A stretch of DNA of 28,916 nt from contig JBAQFA010000003.1 of NCBI GenBank assembly GCA_049287025.1, positions 1 to 28,916 on the forward strand, given 5' to 3'. The notes under the pieces are model-generated. The model did not search any database. It was given only the letters and a program-made list of their open reading frames with translations, and had not been told where the DNA came from. Shown in pieces: positions 5,869-13,775 of this stretch; positions within the stretch are counted from its first letter, which is position 1, and each line of letters begins with the position of its first letter. This stretch comes from UBA11710 sp049287025. Lineage in GTDB: Bacteria > Patescibacteriota > Patescibacteriia > Magasanikbacterales > UBA922. Position numbers and translations under genes: made by a program.

Positions 5869-5888
5869 TACTTTGATAATATTGTCAA
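5860..5888 (-). promoter_or_regulatory. trpR promoter
   Basis: A perfect -35 TTGACA (5888-5883), 17-base spacer and -10 TACTAT (5865-5860). The ATG at 5845 is about eight bases from the expected start of transcription, so the mRNA has almost no leader. Confidence 0.8.
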
Positions 5889-5946
5889 ATTGGGAGGTGT
5901 GGATAAATCTAAATTACTATAACAAAAAACTTAAAATTTGAGATAT

Positions 5947-5972
5947 AAAAAATCCTCCATTTTTATGAAAGA
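5947..5972 (-). terminator. Terminator after the RNase J/metallopeptidase unit
   Basis: Minus-strand stem UCUUUCAU / AUGGAGGA with an AAAA loop (two G-U pairs) followed by six U, 24 bases after the metallopeptidase stop. Confidence 0.6.
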
Positions 5973-5995
5973 AATCTTATTGTATTTTTTTTATT

Positions 5996-6976
5996 TTAAA
6001 AATCAGCTCCAACTTTATCAGCTAATACTTTAAACGGGTCATCTGCTGTCTTTGAATCTCTAACAAAAGACAATGCACTTTGCCAATCCTTTCCAAACAC
6101 TTGTTCAAACTTATGTGCATATGTGAAATAACTCGGATGACACACGCCTTTATCCATTTCCTTAAATTCATCAATAGTAATACCTTGAATTGTACAACTC
6201 ATGTAGGTAGCAAATCCCTCAGATAACGGATTTGGCATGTTTGTCTGAGCATCAACTTTGTCTGAGGCAAGTAAAACAGCAAAAGCTTTTTGCTCTTTTC
6301 GTTTCGACATATATTCCTCACGAGTTAAAAATTGGACATCTCCTTCAGACTCAGATTGTGCAAGTAGATAAGATTCATAATCATACGAACACAAAATTTC
6401 AAAATCTTCACCTATAGGGTCCTCTCCTACCTGATTAAAAAAGACATTCATTTTTTGTTTATGCTCTCTACAAGACTTCGTGATACCATACAATGAATCT
6501 ACCATCTCTCGTACTTTTTTTGGTTGAATTTTTCTATTCTCCCTTACCAAAAAATTGAGATACTTTTTACCCCTCTCACACGTTTTCTTAAATTGGGGAT
6601 GCTTTTCTGTCTCGAGTGTAAATGGTGTTTTATCTTCCAAGTGGACATACTCGTGAAGAACCGTATTAATACCTAATGACGAATCAGGATTGAGGCCAAG
6701 TGGTAATAAAATAATGCGAGAAAAAGTCCTGCTCACCCCCCTAATGGCTGATTTGATATCTCTTTTAAAAAAATGTATATCAACATTGTCAACCTGGAAA
6801 CCGAATGGTTCGAGACGTTCTTTCAAAATTTCTTTGTATCGTTTGGCTCGTGCTATTTCTGTAGGATTAGGAAAAAATTCTATTTCATCAACAAATGTAC
6901 CTGTCTCAGTACCTTGAAATTCATCTGTCTCCGCTTCAGGATAACCTAATATTGTTTTTTCTATTCTGTCTGGCAT
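5996..6976 (-). CDS. Putative cytosolic zinc metallopeptidase (HExxH)
   Basis: A 326-residue protein with no close family that I can name. It carries HEYVH (108-112) in the context NTVLHEYVHLED, the zinc-binding signature of zincin peptidases, and LSEGFATYM (251-259), where Glu253 could be the third zinc ligand as in gluzincins. There is no signal peptide or membrane segment, so it should act in the cytoplasm. Its ATG lies three bases after the RNase J stop, so the two are almost certainly co-transcribed and perhaps translationally coupled. Peptidase activity is inferred from the motif only; substrate unknown. Confidence 0.6.
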   Translation of the reverse strand: MPDRIEKTILGYPEAETDEFQGTETGTFVDEIEFFPNPTEIARAKRYKEILKERLEPFGFQVDNVDIHFFKRDIKSAIRGVSRTFSRIILLPLGLNPDSSLGINTVLHEYVHLEDKTPFTLETEKHPQFKKTCERGKKYLNFLVRENRKIQPKKVREMVDSLYGITKSCREHKQKMNVFFNQVGEDPIGEDFEILCSYDYESYLLAQSESEGDVQFLTREEYMSKRKEQKAFAVLLASDKVDAQTNMPNPLSEGFATYMSCTIQGITIDEFKEMDKGVCHPSYFTYAHKFEQVFGKDWQSALSFVRDSKTADDPFKVLADKVGADF

Positions 6977-6979
6977 ATA

Positions 6980-8815
6980 TTACACCTGAATCACCACAGG
7001 AAGTACCATCGGTCTCTTCTCCGTCTTTGTAAACAAAAACTGTCCAACTTTATCTCGCACTGTATTTCTAATCTCATTTGAATCAACCCAAGACAATGGA
7101 TTGGAATCTGTCACCCACTTGCGCACTTTGTGGCGTAGGTCTTCTATCAACTCCTTATTATCTTTCAAAAATACAAACCCGCGAGAAATAATATCCGGAT
7201 TTTGGATCAATTTTCCGGTGTGAGTATCTACCGTCACAATCACCACCACCATACCATCCTCAGCCAAGACTTGGCGATCACGCAAAACTATATGTTGACT
7301 ATCAGAAATTCCTAGACCATCTACAAACACATAATCACTTGGCACTTTTTTCTCCAGAATCTTGCCTTCTTTTATATTAATTTCAATTACACTACCATTG
7401 TCTGCCACAAAAATTTTATTTTTATCAAAACCATTTTGAATCACTAATTTTTCGGCTTCTTTTAAGAAATAATGATTGCCATACACGGGCATAAAATAAG
7501 TTGGCTTTATCATTCTCAGCATCTCGACAATGTCATCTCTCGTGGCATGACCAGACACATGCACATCCATTAATTCGCCATGAATTACATTATCACATTG
7601 ACGATACATATTATCTTTTAGACGTTGGATTGATCGTTCATTACCTGGAATAATTGAGGAAGAAAAAATTACTGTATCTTGTTTTTTTAATTTTATTGAC
7701 CGGTGTTCACGATTAACAATTCTCGTCAAAACTGCATTCTCTTCTCCTTGCGCTCCTGTACAAATAACCACGATTTGATTATCGAGATAATTATCAATTT
7801 TTCTTGACTCAATTAATAAACCTTTTTTAACTTTTATATAACCCAGTTCTTTGGCCAGATCAATATTCATCTTCATACTATAACCATCTAGAGCCACTTT
7901 CTTGCCAAGCTTGTCCGCGGCTTCCAAAATCCATTTGATTCTTTCTATTTGGGAAGAAAAAGTGCCAATAATCACCCGACCGGCAGCGCCTTGCAAAATA
8001 TTAAACAAATTATTGTGCATGTCTTCATAATTGCCACTGCGTTGAAAATGGATTGAACCCAAACTCTCGAGCATGAGAACAGTCGGCTTTTTCAAATTCT
8101 GCAAATGAGAATAATCCAAAGTTGGTCGACCAGATTTGTCTCTTTCTAATGCCCAATCGCCAGGATGAATCACTGTACCAGAAGGTGTTTCAATAATCAC
8201 ACCCACCGCATCCATGATTGAGTGTTCCACTTGAAAAAACTTAATCGTAAATCGGCCCATTCTTATCACATCATGAATCCCTTTTATCTGGACAATTTTC
8301 AAGGTGCTCGCTGAACCTTTTTTATAATCTTCCATTTTGTGTTTGATCATCGCTAATGTCAAATCTCTACCAGCAATCACTGGGTTGCCCAGCTTTTCTA
8401 ATAAAATTGGCGCGGCACCAATATGATCAAGGTGGCCATGACTAAAAATCACGCCCTTAATATTTTTTTCTTTACCAATTAAATATTTGGTATTGGGGAT
8501 AATATAATCAATCCCGGGCATGTCTTCTTCGGGAAATTGAATTCCCATATCTAAAATAACAATATCACCCGCGTATTCAAACACGGTCATATTACGTCCG
8601 ACTTCTTCTTGTCCACCAAGGGGGATAATGCGCAATTTTTCATTACCATTGGGATTAAAAGGATAGCCCTTGGTTTCAGTTTTTTCAGACTGATTTTTAT
8701 TAACAGGCTGGGCGGCAAATACGCGCCCGCTGTTTCTACTGATTGGCGAAGATGACCTTTTGGTGTGATAACTACGTCGCCGACGGTTGTTATTACTGGT
8801 TGCTGTTGCTTCCAT
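6980..8815 (-). CDS. rnj: Ribonuclease J
   Basis: Metallo-beta-lactamase/beta-CASP ribonuclease with 5'-to-3' exonuclease and endonuclease activity, central to mRNA decay and rRNA maturation. The 611-residue protein starts with about 55 residues of basic, Ser/Arg-rich sequence (NNNRRRRSYHTKRSSS) that could bind RNA. Then come LRIIPLGGQEEVGRNM, the zinc site HGHLDHIGA (about 126-134), HPGDWAL, and the beta-CASP motifs (IGTFSSQIERI, SGHATRDDI, PVYGNHYFL). ATG 8815 is preferred over an in-frame TTG at 8848, which lies in a possible promoter. A metallopeptidase gene follows after three bases. Confidence 0.95.
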   Translation of the reverse strand: MEATATSNNNRRRRSYHTKRSSSPISRNSGRVFAAQPVNKNQSEKTETKGYPFNPNGNEKLRIIPLGGQEEVGRNMTVFEYAGDIVILDMGIQFPEEDMPGIDYIIPNTKYLIGKEKNIKGVIFSHGHLDHIGAAPILLEKLGNPVIAGRDLTLAMIKHKMEDYKKGSASTLKIVQIKGIHDVIRMGRFTIKFFQVEHSIMDAVGVIIETPSGTVIHPGDWALERDKSGRPTLDYSHLQNLKKPTVLMLESLGSIHFQRSGNYEDMHNNLFNILQGAAGRVIIGTFSSQIERIKWILEAADKLGKKVALDGYSMKMNIDLAKELGYIKVKKGLLIESRKIDNYLDNQIVVICTGAQGEENAVLTRIVNREHRSIKLKKQDTVIFSSSIIPGNERSIQRLKDNMYRQCDNVIHGELMDVHVSGHATRDDIVEMLRMIKPTYFMPVYGNHYFLKEAEKLVIQNGFDKNKIFVADNGSVIEINIKEGKILEKKVPSDYVFVDGLGISDSQHIVLRDRQVLAEDGMVVVIVTVDTHTGKLIQNPDIISRGFVFLKDNKELIEDLRHKVRKWVTDSNPLSWVDSNEIRNTVRDKVGQFLFTKTEKRPMVLPVVIQV

Positions 8816-8847
8816 AAAATTAAAATAAAGTAAATTCTTTTTGGTCA

Positions 8848-8948
8848 AATGCCTATAACAAAGCTAAGTTTGATCAAAAGTTAAAGTTTAAATGAAGAAT
8901 AAATTACCTCAAAAATATTGTGAGTTATAATGTCTGGCTATAGGCATT
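8848..8948 (-). promoter_or_regulatory. Inverted repeat in the rnj leader
   Basis: Perfect 10-base inverted repeat, AATGCCTATA at 8848-8857 and TATAGGCATT at 8939-8948, enclosing 81 bases. A TATAAT -10 box (8951-8946) overlaps the outer arm but its -35 (TTACAC) is poor. A second candidate promoter (TTGACC 8848-8843) lies right before the ATG. The long stem would close a leader hairpin of about 100 bases only if the upstream promoter is used. Confidence 0.4.
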
Positions 8949-8982
8949 ATATTTGCACTAATTATTCGGTGTAATAAATTTG

Positions 8983-9066
8983 TGCCCAGAGAGGGACTTG
9001 AACCCTCATGAGATTGCTCCCGCTAGCACCTGAAGCTAGTGCGTCTACCAATTTCGCCATCTGGGC
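8983..9066 (-). tRNA. tRNA-Leu (anticodon CAG)
   Basis: Folds as a type II tRNA: acceptor GCCCAGA/TCTGGGC with discriminator A, D-arm GCGAAATTGGTAGACGC, anticodon stem CTAGC/GCTAG with loop TTCAGGT (anticodon CAG), long variable arm, and T-arm GAGGG-TTCAAGT-CCCTC. The 3' CCA is not encoded (next bases are CAA), so it must be added by a CCA-adding enzyme. It lies between RNase J and the solute-binding protein gene. Confidence 0.96.
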
Positions 9067-9097
9067 ATTTTTTGACTAATTAGATTTAATTTATCAG

Positions 9098-9270
9098 GCG
9101 TAGTCCATTACGAAGTGAGGAACGAAGCCGGACCGCAACGGCCTAGAATAAACTCTAAGTTCTAAACTCAAAATAAATTAAAAATTCTAATTTTCAAAAT
9201 CCAAAATTTTTAATATTTGAATTTTATATTTTGATATTATTTTGAATTTAGAATTTTGAGTTTTAACTAA
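9098..9270. repeat. Intergenic repeat words upstream of tRNA-Leu
   Basis: A GC-richer piece (GGCGTAGTCCATTACGAAGTG through CGGCCTAG, 9098-9147) is followed by an AT-rich, roughly palindromic run of AAATTC/TTTGAATT words (9150-9265). No gene or promoter could be assigned. Confidence 0.45.
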
Positions 9271-9278
9271 AAATATAA

Positions 9279-11294
9279 TTAGAAGTTCCATTCCCCTTTT
9301 GTTTTCATGTACCAAGTATTCACATCATTCAATCGATCTGAAGGATGAGAAATATTAGTCACGTCAACCCCTTTTATTTGGTCAGTGGTGGCATAAGTAT
9401 AAGTTGGAGTATAAAGGAATACAGCTGGTCTGTCAGCCAAAATTGTCTCTTGTAATTTTTTGTACAAATCAACCAATTGAGTCTCATCAGTCGTCTCTCT
9501 AATTTTTATAAGCAAGGCATCTACATTTCTATTTACATACCGAGACAAATTCAAACCGGGGTAATCAATTTGGCTAGAATGCCAAAAAGCATACTGGTCT
9601 GGATCATTACCAACAATCACACCATAAAGCAAAACATCATACTCATGATTTTTGAGAACATCACGCAAAACATCTCTCGGCGCAACCAATTTTAAATTTG
9701 TCTTTACGCCAATCTCTTGCCAAAAACCCATTACCAATTCAGCCGCGCGTTTGCTCTCTTCATTGTCAGAAGTCACCAAATCCAAAACTAAAATTTTCCC
9801 GCTTTTGTCTTTACGATAAAAAGTTTGAGCTGTATTAAATTCTTCATCCAATTTTTTGTCAATCTCCGCTTCGGCCAATGATCTTGGGGTAGAAGTAGAA
9901 ATTACCACATTACTTTCTGTACCAGTGACCATACTGGCTGGAGTACTAGTGGTATTGGCCAAATCTGGATTGCCAGTTTCCCATTCTTTTATTAAATTTT
10001 CTCTTCTTAATTTTTTATATTCATCCCCAGAAATTTTTGGCCAATTTTTATCCAAAACTTCATTGGCTTTTTCTAAAGAAAACTTTACACCTGCCAAATC
10101 AGCATTGTAGCCAGGAAAACCAGGTAAAATCGGATTACTAATTACTTTACCCTCGCCTTTTACGGCTTCACGTAAAATTCTATCTTTATCTACCGCATAG
10201 GCCAAGGCTTCGCGCACCTCAGAATTTTTCAATATTTCATTTCGGCTTTGATTAAAAAACAAAGCTGAATACTGGGCGAGTTGCATAGTATGCAAAACAA
10301 TATGCTTTCTATCCACCCGATCTTGTAAATTCTTTGGCACAAAATTTAAGCCTGTCACCTTTTGGGAACGTAAAGCTTGAACTGCGCCAGTGTCATTATC
10401 ATATTCAGGATAAAATTGAAAAACAAAATCTTCCAAAAAAGCGACTTCACCATAAAAATCTTTAAACCGAGTTAATTCATAAGTATAGATATGCCCAGTA
10501 CTATCTTTTGCCAACCGATTGAACATAAAAGGGCCAGTACCAATCGGTTCAATATTCACTTGAGCCAAACGCATCTGTTCTGGTGCCACATTGTACCAAA
10601 CATGTTCGGGAATAATACCAACAGTAAGACTAGATAAAAATGGCGCAAATGGTTCGGCTAGTTCAAAGCGTACCGTATAATCATCCAGAGCCGATACTTT
10701 TACTCCTTGAAAACTAACTGCCAAAGGACTGCCAACTAAAATATTTTGCATTGTATCAAAAGTAAACAAAACATCACGGGCTGTTAGTGGTTCACCATCA
10801 TGCCACACTACATCTTTACGTAATTCAAAAGTATAAACTTTTTTGTCTGCACTTATTTCATAACCAGCGGCCAAATCTTTTATTAAACCATTCTTTTCAT
10901 TGTAGCGAAGCAGGCCAGAAAATACCAAACGAGTAATATCCATGTCCACATCATTGGAACTAGCAAAAACTGGATTGACCAATTGGGGTGAACCCACCAC
11001 GGCTTCCACATATTTACCACCCCTGGCCGGCACTTGAGTGCGGTTGTTGGATATAAATTCTCCGGCAAACCAAATGATACCAATGATTAACAACAAAAAA
11101 CTAAATTTAAAAATTCGTCTTTCTCGTGTTGATAACACATGTCCCACATGAAACAGTTGTCTAACCTGGGGAAGTTTTTTCTGATGTACCCGACGCATCA
11201 ATTTTAAATCATGTTTTTTGGTCACAAAAGAATCAACTTGTTTTATGCGCAAACGTTTAATAAATTTAATAATTTTTGTCACAAAATTTAACAT
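9279..11294 (-). CDS. Membrane-anchored family 5 solute-binding protein (oligopeptide type)
   Basis: Extracellular receptor of an oligopeptide/dipeptide-type ABC importer (SBP_bac_5 family). The 671-residue protein has a basic cytoplasmic N-terminus (1-61), one membrane segment (about 62-79, FKFSFLLLIIGIIWFAGEF) and then the binding fold, with GSPQLVNPVFASSNDVDMDI, the family hallmark YTFELRKDVVWHDGEPLTARDVLFTFD, and GIIPEHVW. There is no lipobox, so a transmembrane anchor replaces the lipid anchor usual in Gram-positive relatives. A Ser/Thr/Glu-rich insertion interrupts the second half. No permease or ATPase genes are nearby, so the partner transporter, if any, lies elsewhere. Confidence 0.85.
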   Translation of the reverse strand: MLNFVTKIIKFIKRLRIKQVDSFVTKKHDLKLMRRVHQKKLPQVRQLFHVGHVLSTRERRIFKFSFLLLIIGIIWFAGEFISNNRTQVPARGGKYVEAVVGSPQLVNPVFASSNDVDMDITRLVFSGLLRYNEKNGLIKDLAAGYEISADKKVYTFELRKDVVWHDGEPLTARDVLFTFDTMQNILVGSPLAVSFQGVKVSALDDYTVRFELAEPFAPFLSSLTVGIIPEHVWYNVAPEQMRLAQVNIEPIGTGPFMFNRLAKDSTGHIYTYELTRFKDFYGEVAFLEDFVFQFYPEYDNDTGAVQALRSQKVTGLNFVPKNLQDRVDRKHIVLHTMQLAQYSALFFNQSRNEILKNSEVREALAYAVDKDRILREAVKGEGKVISNPILPGFPGYNADLAGVKFSLEKANEVLDKNWPKISGDEYKKLRRENLIKEWETGNPDLANTTSTPASMVTGTESNVVISTSTPRSLAEAEIDKKLDEEFNTAQTFYRKDKSGKILVLDLVTSDNEESKRAAELVMGFWQEIGVKTNLKLVAPRDVLRDVLKNHEYDVLLYGVIVGNDPDQYAFWHSSQIDYPGLNLSRYVNRNVDALLIKIRETTDETQLVDLYKKLQETILADRPAVFLYTPTYTYATTDQIKGVDVTNISHPSDRLNDVNTWYMKTKGEWNF

Positions 11295-11361
11295 AGAAGA
11301 AAAACTCTACTCTCCTGAGAGAGCACGCCAAAAAATAATTAGAAGAATAGACTATTGGCTA

Positions 11362-11580
11362 TTATACCAATAAATTGGCCAAAGAGACAAGGAAAAAAAC
11401 AACCAAAATTACAATGGTCGCATTAAATAGTATTTTATCCACGCCCCGTTTAGTACTATAAACATTGGAAGAACCACCAAAAGCTGATCCTAAGCCAGAA
11501 CCGCGCTGTTGTAAAAGGATAACAATAATCAATAAAATGGCTAAAACTACCTGAGCAATGTCCAAAATTTTACTTAACAT
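11362..11580 (-). CDS. secG: SecG, protein-export membrane protein
   Basis: Small subunit of the SecYEG translocon. The 72 residues have two membrane segments (about 9-25 and 49-70) separated by the typical cytoplasmic loop QQRGSGLGSAFGGSS. It is transcribed from a divergent promoter region shared with rpmE and is followed by the solute-binding protein gene 67 bases later. Confidence 0.93.
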   Translation of the reverse strand: MLSKILDIAQVVLAILLIIVILLQQRGSGLGSAFGGSSNVYSTKRGVDKILFNATIVILVVFFLVSLANLLV

Positions 11581-11608
11581 AGTATATAGTTATATTTAAG
11601 ATAAGAAG

Positions 11609-11637
11609 ATTATACTATAAACAAGAAAATAAATCAA
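11609..11637 (-). promoter_or_regulatory. secG promoter
   Basis: TTGATT (11637-11632), 17-base spacer, TATAAT (11614-11609). Back to back with the rpmE promoter, the -35 boxes being five bases apart. Confidence 0.75.
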
Positions 11638-11642
11638 GGGGG

Positions 11643-11671
11643 TTGACACAAATCCATGCCCATGCTATAAT
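11643..11671 (+). promoter_or_regulatory. rpmE promoter, near-perfect consensus
   Basis: TTGACA (11643-11648), 17-base spacer, TATAAT (11666-11671) with an extended -10 TG. The ATG is 24 bases after the -10 box. Confidence 0.88.
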
Positions 11672-11695
11672 CATCCCACTTAAACTAAAAATTAT

Positions 11696-11977
11696 ATGAA
11701 AAAGAGTATTCATCCAAAATATAATGAAACGGCTACTGTAAGCTGTGCTTGCGGTAACACTTTTCAAGTTGGTTCTACTGACGATGAAATCCGCGTAGAG
11801 CTTTGTAGCAATTGCCATCCTTTTTATACTGGCAAGGCCAAGTTTGTTGACACTGCTGGTCGAGTAGACAAATTTAAAAAGAAAATGGAAAAAGTTGGGG
11901 CTGTGGCTGCTGTTAGAAAAGGAAAAAAAGCTAAAAAAGAAACCAAGGCTAAAAAAGCCAAGGAAGAAGCAAAATAG
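11696..11977 (+). CDS. rpmE: Ribosomal protein bL31
   Basis: Large-subunit protein at the central protuberance that bridges to the small subunit. The 93-residue protein starts MKKSIHPKYNE and has the zinc-binding (C+) form, with Cys pairs in CACGNTF and CSNCHPFYTGK. After the conserved TAGRVDKF, a Lys/Ala-rich tail (about 61-93) extends it past the usual 66-70 residues. It has its own strong promoter and is followed by a terminator, so it is a single-gene unit. Confidence 0.95.
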   Translation: MKKSIHPKYNETATVSCACGNTFQVGSTDDEIRVELCSNCHPFYTGKAKFVDTAGRVDKFKKKMEKVGAVAAVRKGKKAKKETKAKKAKEEAK

Positions 11978-11993
11978 CTGTTCAAAACTAAAT

Positions 11994-12026
11994 AGACAGG
12001 CTGATATTAAAGTCTGTCTTTTATTT
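11994..12026 (+). terminator. Terminator after rpmE
   Basis: AGACAGGCT (11994-12002) pairs with AGTCTGTCT (12011-12019) around an 8-base loop, then TTTATTTT. Confidence 0.8.
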
Positions 12027-12077
12027 TATAAACTCTATTATTATAAATTCCACATAACACTTATCAAGAAAACATGG

Positions 12078-12083
12078 TATAAT
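12078..12083 (+). promoter_or_regulatory. -10 box for the prfA operon
   Basis: TATAAT preceded by TGG (extended -10). No good -35 was found at the right distance. Just downstream is a direct repeat TGATACGTG-TTTCA-TGATACGTG before the prfA start. Confidence 0.55.
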
Positions 12084-12124
12084 AAATTGGTATGTGATAC
12101 GTGTTTCATGATACGTGAAAATAT

Positions 12125-13180
12125 ATGCTCCAAAAATATATAGACATTAAAAATAAATATTCCAAATTAGAACTGGATCTCCAAAATCCTCTTATTATTG
12201 CTGACCAAAATAAATTAAAAGCTGCGGCTCAAGAATATGATGAACTCAAACCCACTGCGGAAAAAATTACTATTTTAGAAAGCATTGAGAAAAATATTAC
12301 TGACAATGAAATTATCATTACCACTGAAACTGATGGTGAATTCAAAGAACTGGCCGAAGCTGAACTATTGGAATTGAGAGATAAAAAAAATGAATTGGAA
12401 AATGAATTAAACATTTTGACTCTACCCACAGATCCACTTGATGGCAAAGATGTAATTGTGGAAATCCGGGCTGGAGCAGGTGGTGATGAGTCAGCTCTAT
12501 TTGCTGGCGACCTGATGCGTATGTATATGAAGTACGCCGAAACCCACAAATGGAAAACCACTCTAATTGATGAAAATAAAATTGGTATTGGTGGATACAA
12601 AGAAGTAATTTTTTCTATCACTGGAAAAAATGTGTACAAAGACATGAAATATGAAATGGGCGTCCACCGTGTGCAAAGAATTCCCGAAACAGAAAAAGCC
12701 GGCCGGATTCACACTTCTACGGCCAGCGTGGCTGTCTTGCCAGAAATTGAAGCTACTGAATTGGAAATCAATGCCAATGATCTTAGAATTGATACTTTTT
12801 GCGCTGGCGGACATGGTGGTCAGAGCGTAAACACTACTTATAGTGCGGTCAGAATTACTCATATTCCCACTGGTGTGGTGGCCCAATCCCAAGATGAAAG
12901 ATCTCAAATCCAAAATCGAGAAAAAGCCATGAATGTACTCCGAGCTAGAATTTATGAAATTGAAAGAGCTAAACAAACGGCCGAACTAGATGCTAAAAGA
13001 AAAAAACAAATTGGTACGGCTGATCGCAGTGAAAAAATTCGTACTTACAACTTTCCTCAAGATAGAATTACTGACCACCGCATTCATGAAAGCTGGAATA
13101 ATATAAATACTATTCTTAATGGCGATTTAGAAAATGTAATTGAAGCTTTAAGAAAAGCTGATTATGCTGAAGTAGAATAA
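12125..13180 (+). CDS. prfA: Peptide chain release factor 1
   Basis: Recognises UAA and UAG and triggers peptide release. The 351-residue protein has the RF1 tripeptide region (VQRIPETEKAGR, PET at 187-189, in the place of PxT) and the catalytic loop GGHGGQSVN with GGQ at 231-233. The coiled-coil N-terminal domain occupies about 1-95. It is the first gene of prfA-methyltransferase-prmC, and PrmC methylates the GGQ glutamine, so the operon groups enzyme and substrate. Confidence 0.96.
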   Translation: MLQKYIDIKNKYSKLELDLQNPLIIADQNKLKAAAQEYDELKPTAEKITILESIEKNITDNEIIITTETDGEFKELAEAELLELRDKKNELENELNILTLPTDPLDGKDVIVEIRAGAGGDESALFAGDLMRMYMKYAETHKWKTTLIDENKIGIGGYKEVIFSITGKNVYKDMKYEMGVHRVQRIPETEKAGRIHTSTASVAVLPEIEATELEINANDLRIDTFCAGGHGGQSVNTTYSAVRITHIPTGVVAQSQDERSQIQNREKAMNVLRARIYEIERAKQTAELDAKRKKQIGTADRSEKIRTYNFPQDRITDHRIHESWNNINTILNGDLENVIEALRKADYAEVE

Positions 13181-13184
13181 CCTT

Positions 13185-13775
13185 ATGCGTGATCATTCAT
13201 TTGGTGAAAATAAAACGACCATATTTGATAAAATAATTTTTCACTTTAGAAAAAATACAGTTTTAAAAAATACCAAAACACTTAAACCAAAAATTATTAT
13301 TGACCTAGGTTGTGGTTTTAATGCTGATTTGATTTCTTTTCTAAAAAAATACTTTTCGCCCCAACAAGCAATTGGCGTAGATTTGTCTATCAACAAAACC
13401 ATAAACCACATTATACCCATAGAACAAAATTTGGAAGACAATTTAAAACTAGATGACAGTCTAGCTGATTTAATTATTTGTACCGCGGTCATAGAGCATT
13501 TAAATAAACCTCTTGAATTTTTACAGGAAGTAAAACGCGTTCTAAAACCAGGTGGTCTATTGCTTATAACAGTGCCAACAGTTTATGCCAAACCTATTTT
13601 GGAAATTATGGCAAAACTAAAAATTATAGACGAAAATGAAATCAAAGACCATAAATGTTATTACAAAAAAAATCAAATGGAAAAAATACTTACTGAATCT
13701 GGTTTTGAATTAAACAAAATAAATGCCTACTATTTTGGCGCTGGCCTCAATCTCTGTGTCCTATGCCAAAAATAA
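13185..13775 (+). CDS. Class I SAM-dependent methyltransferase (type 11)
   Basis: A 196-residue Rossmann-fold methyltransferase: motif I IIDLGCG (38-44), acidic Asp at the end of strand 2 (IGVDLS), ADLIICTAVIEHL (motif around strand 4), and RVLKPGGLLLITVPT. The fold is that of UbiE/type-11 methyltransferases often found beside glycan or lipid genes. The substrate cannot be told from sequence. It begins four bases after prfA and overlaps prmC by 13 bases, so it is part of that operon, though no role in translation is implied. Confidence 0.82.
   Translation: MRDHSFGENKTTIFDKIIFHFRKNTVLKNTKTLKPKIIIDLGCGFNADLISFLKKYFSPQQAIGVDLSINKTINHIIPIEQNLEDNLKLDDSLADLIICTAVIEHLNKPLEFLQEVKRVLKPGGLLLITVPTVYAKPILEIMAKLKIIDENEIKDHKCYYKKNQMEKILTESGFELNKINAYYFGAGLNLCVLCQK

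Noticed and set aside
8816..8848. TTG start for RNase J at 8848
   Set aside because: ATG 8815 is available, and the TTG lies in a TTGACC hexamer that may be a -35 box.
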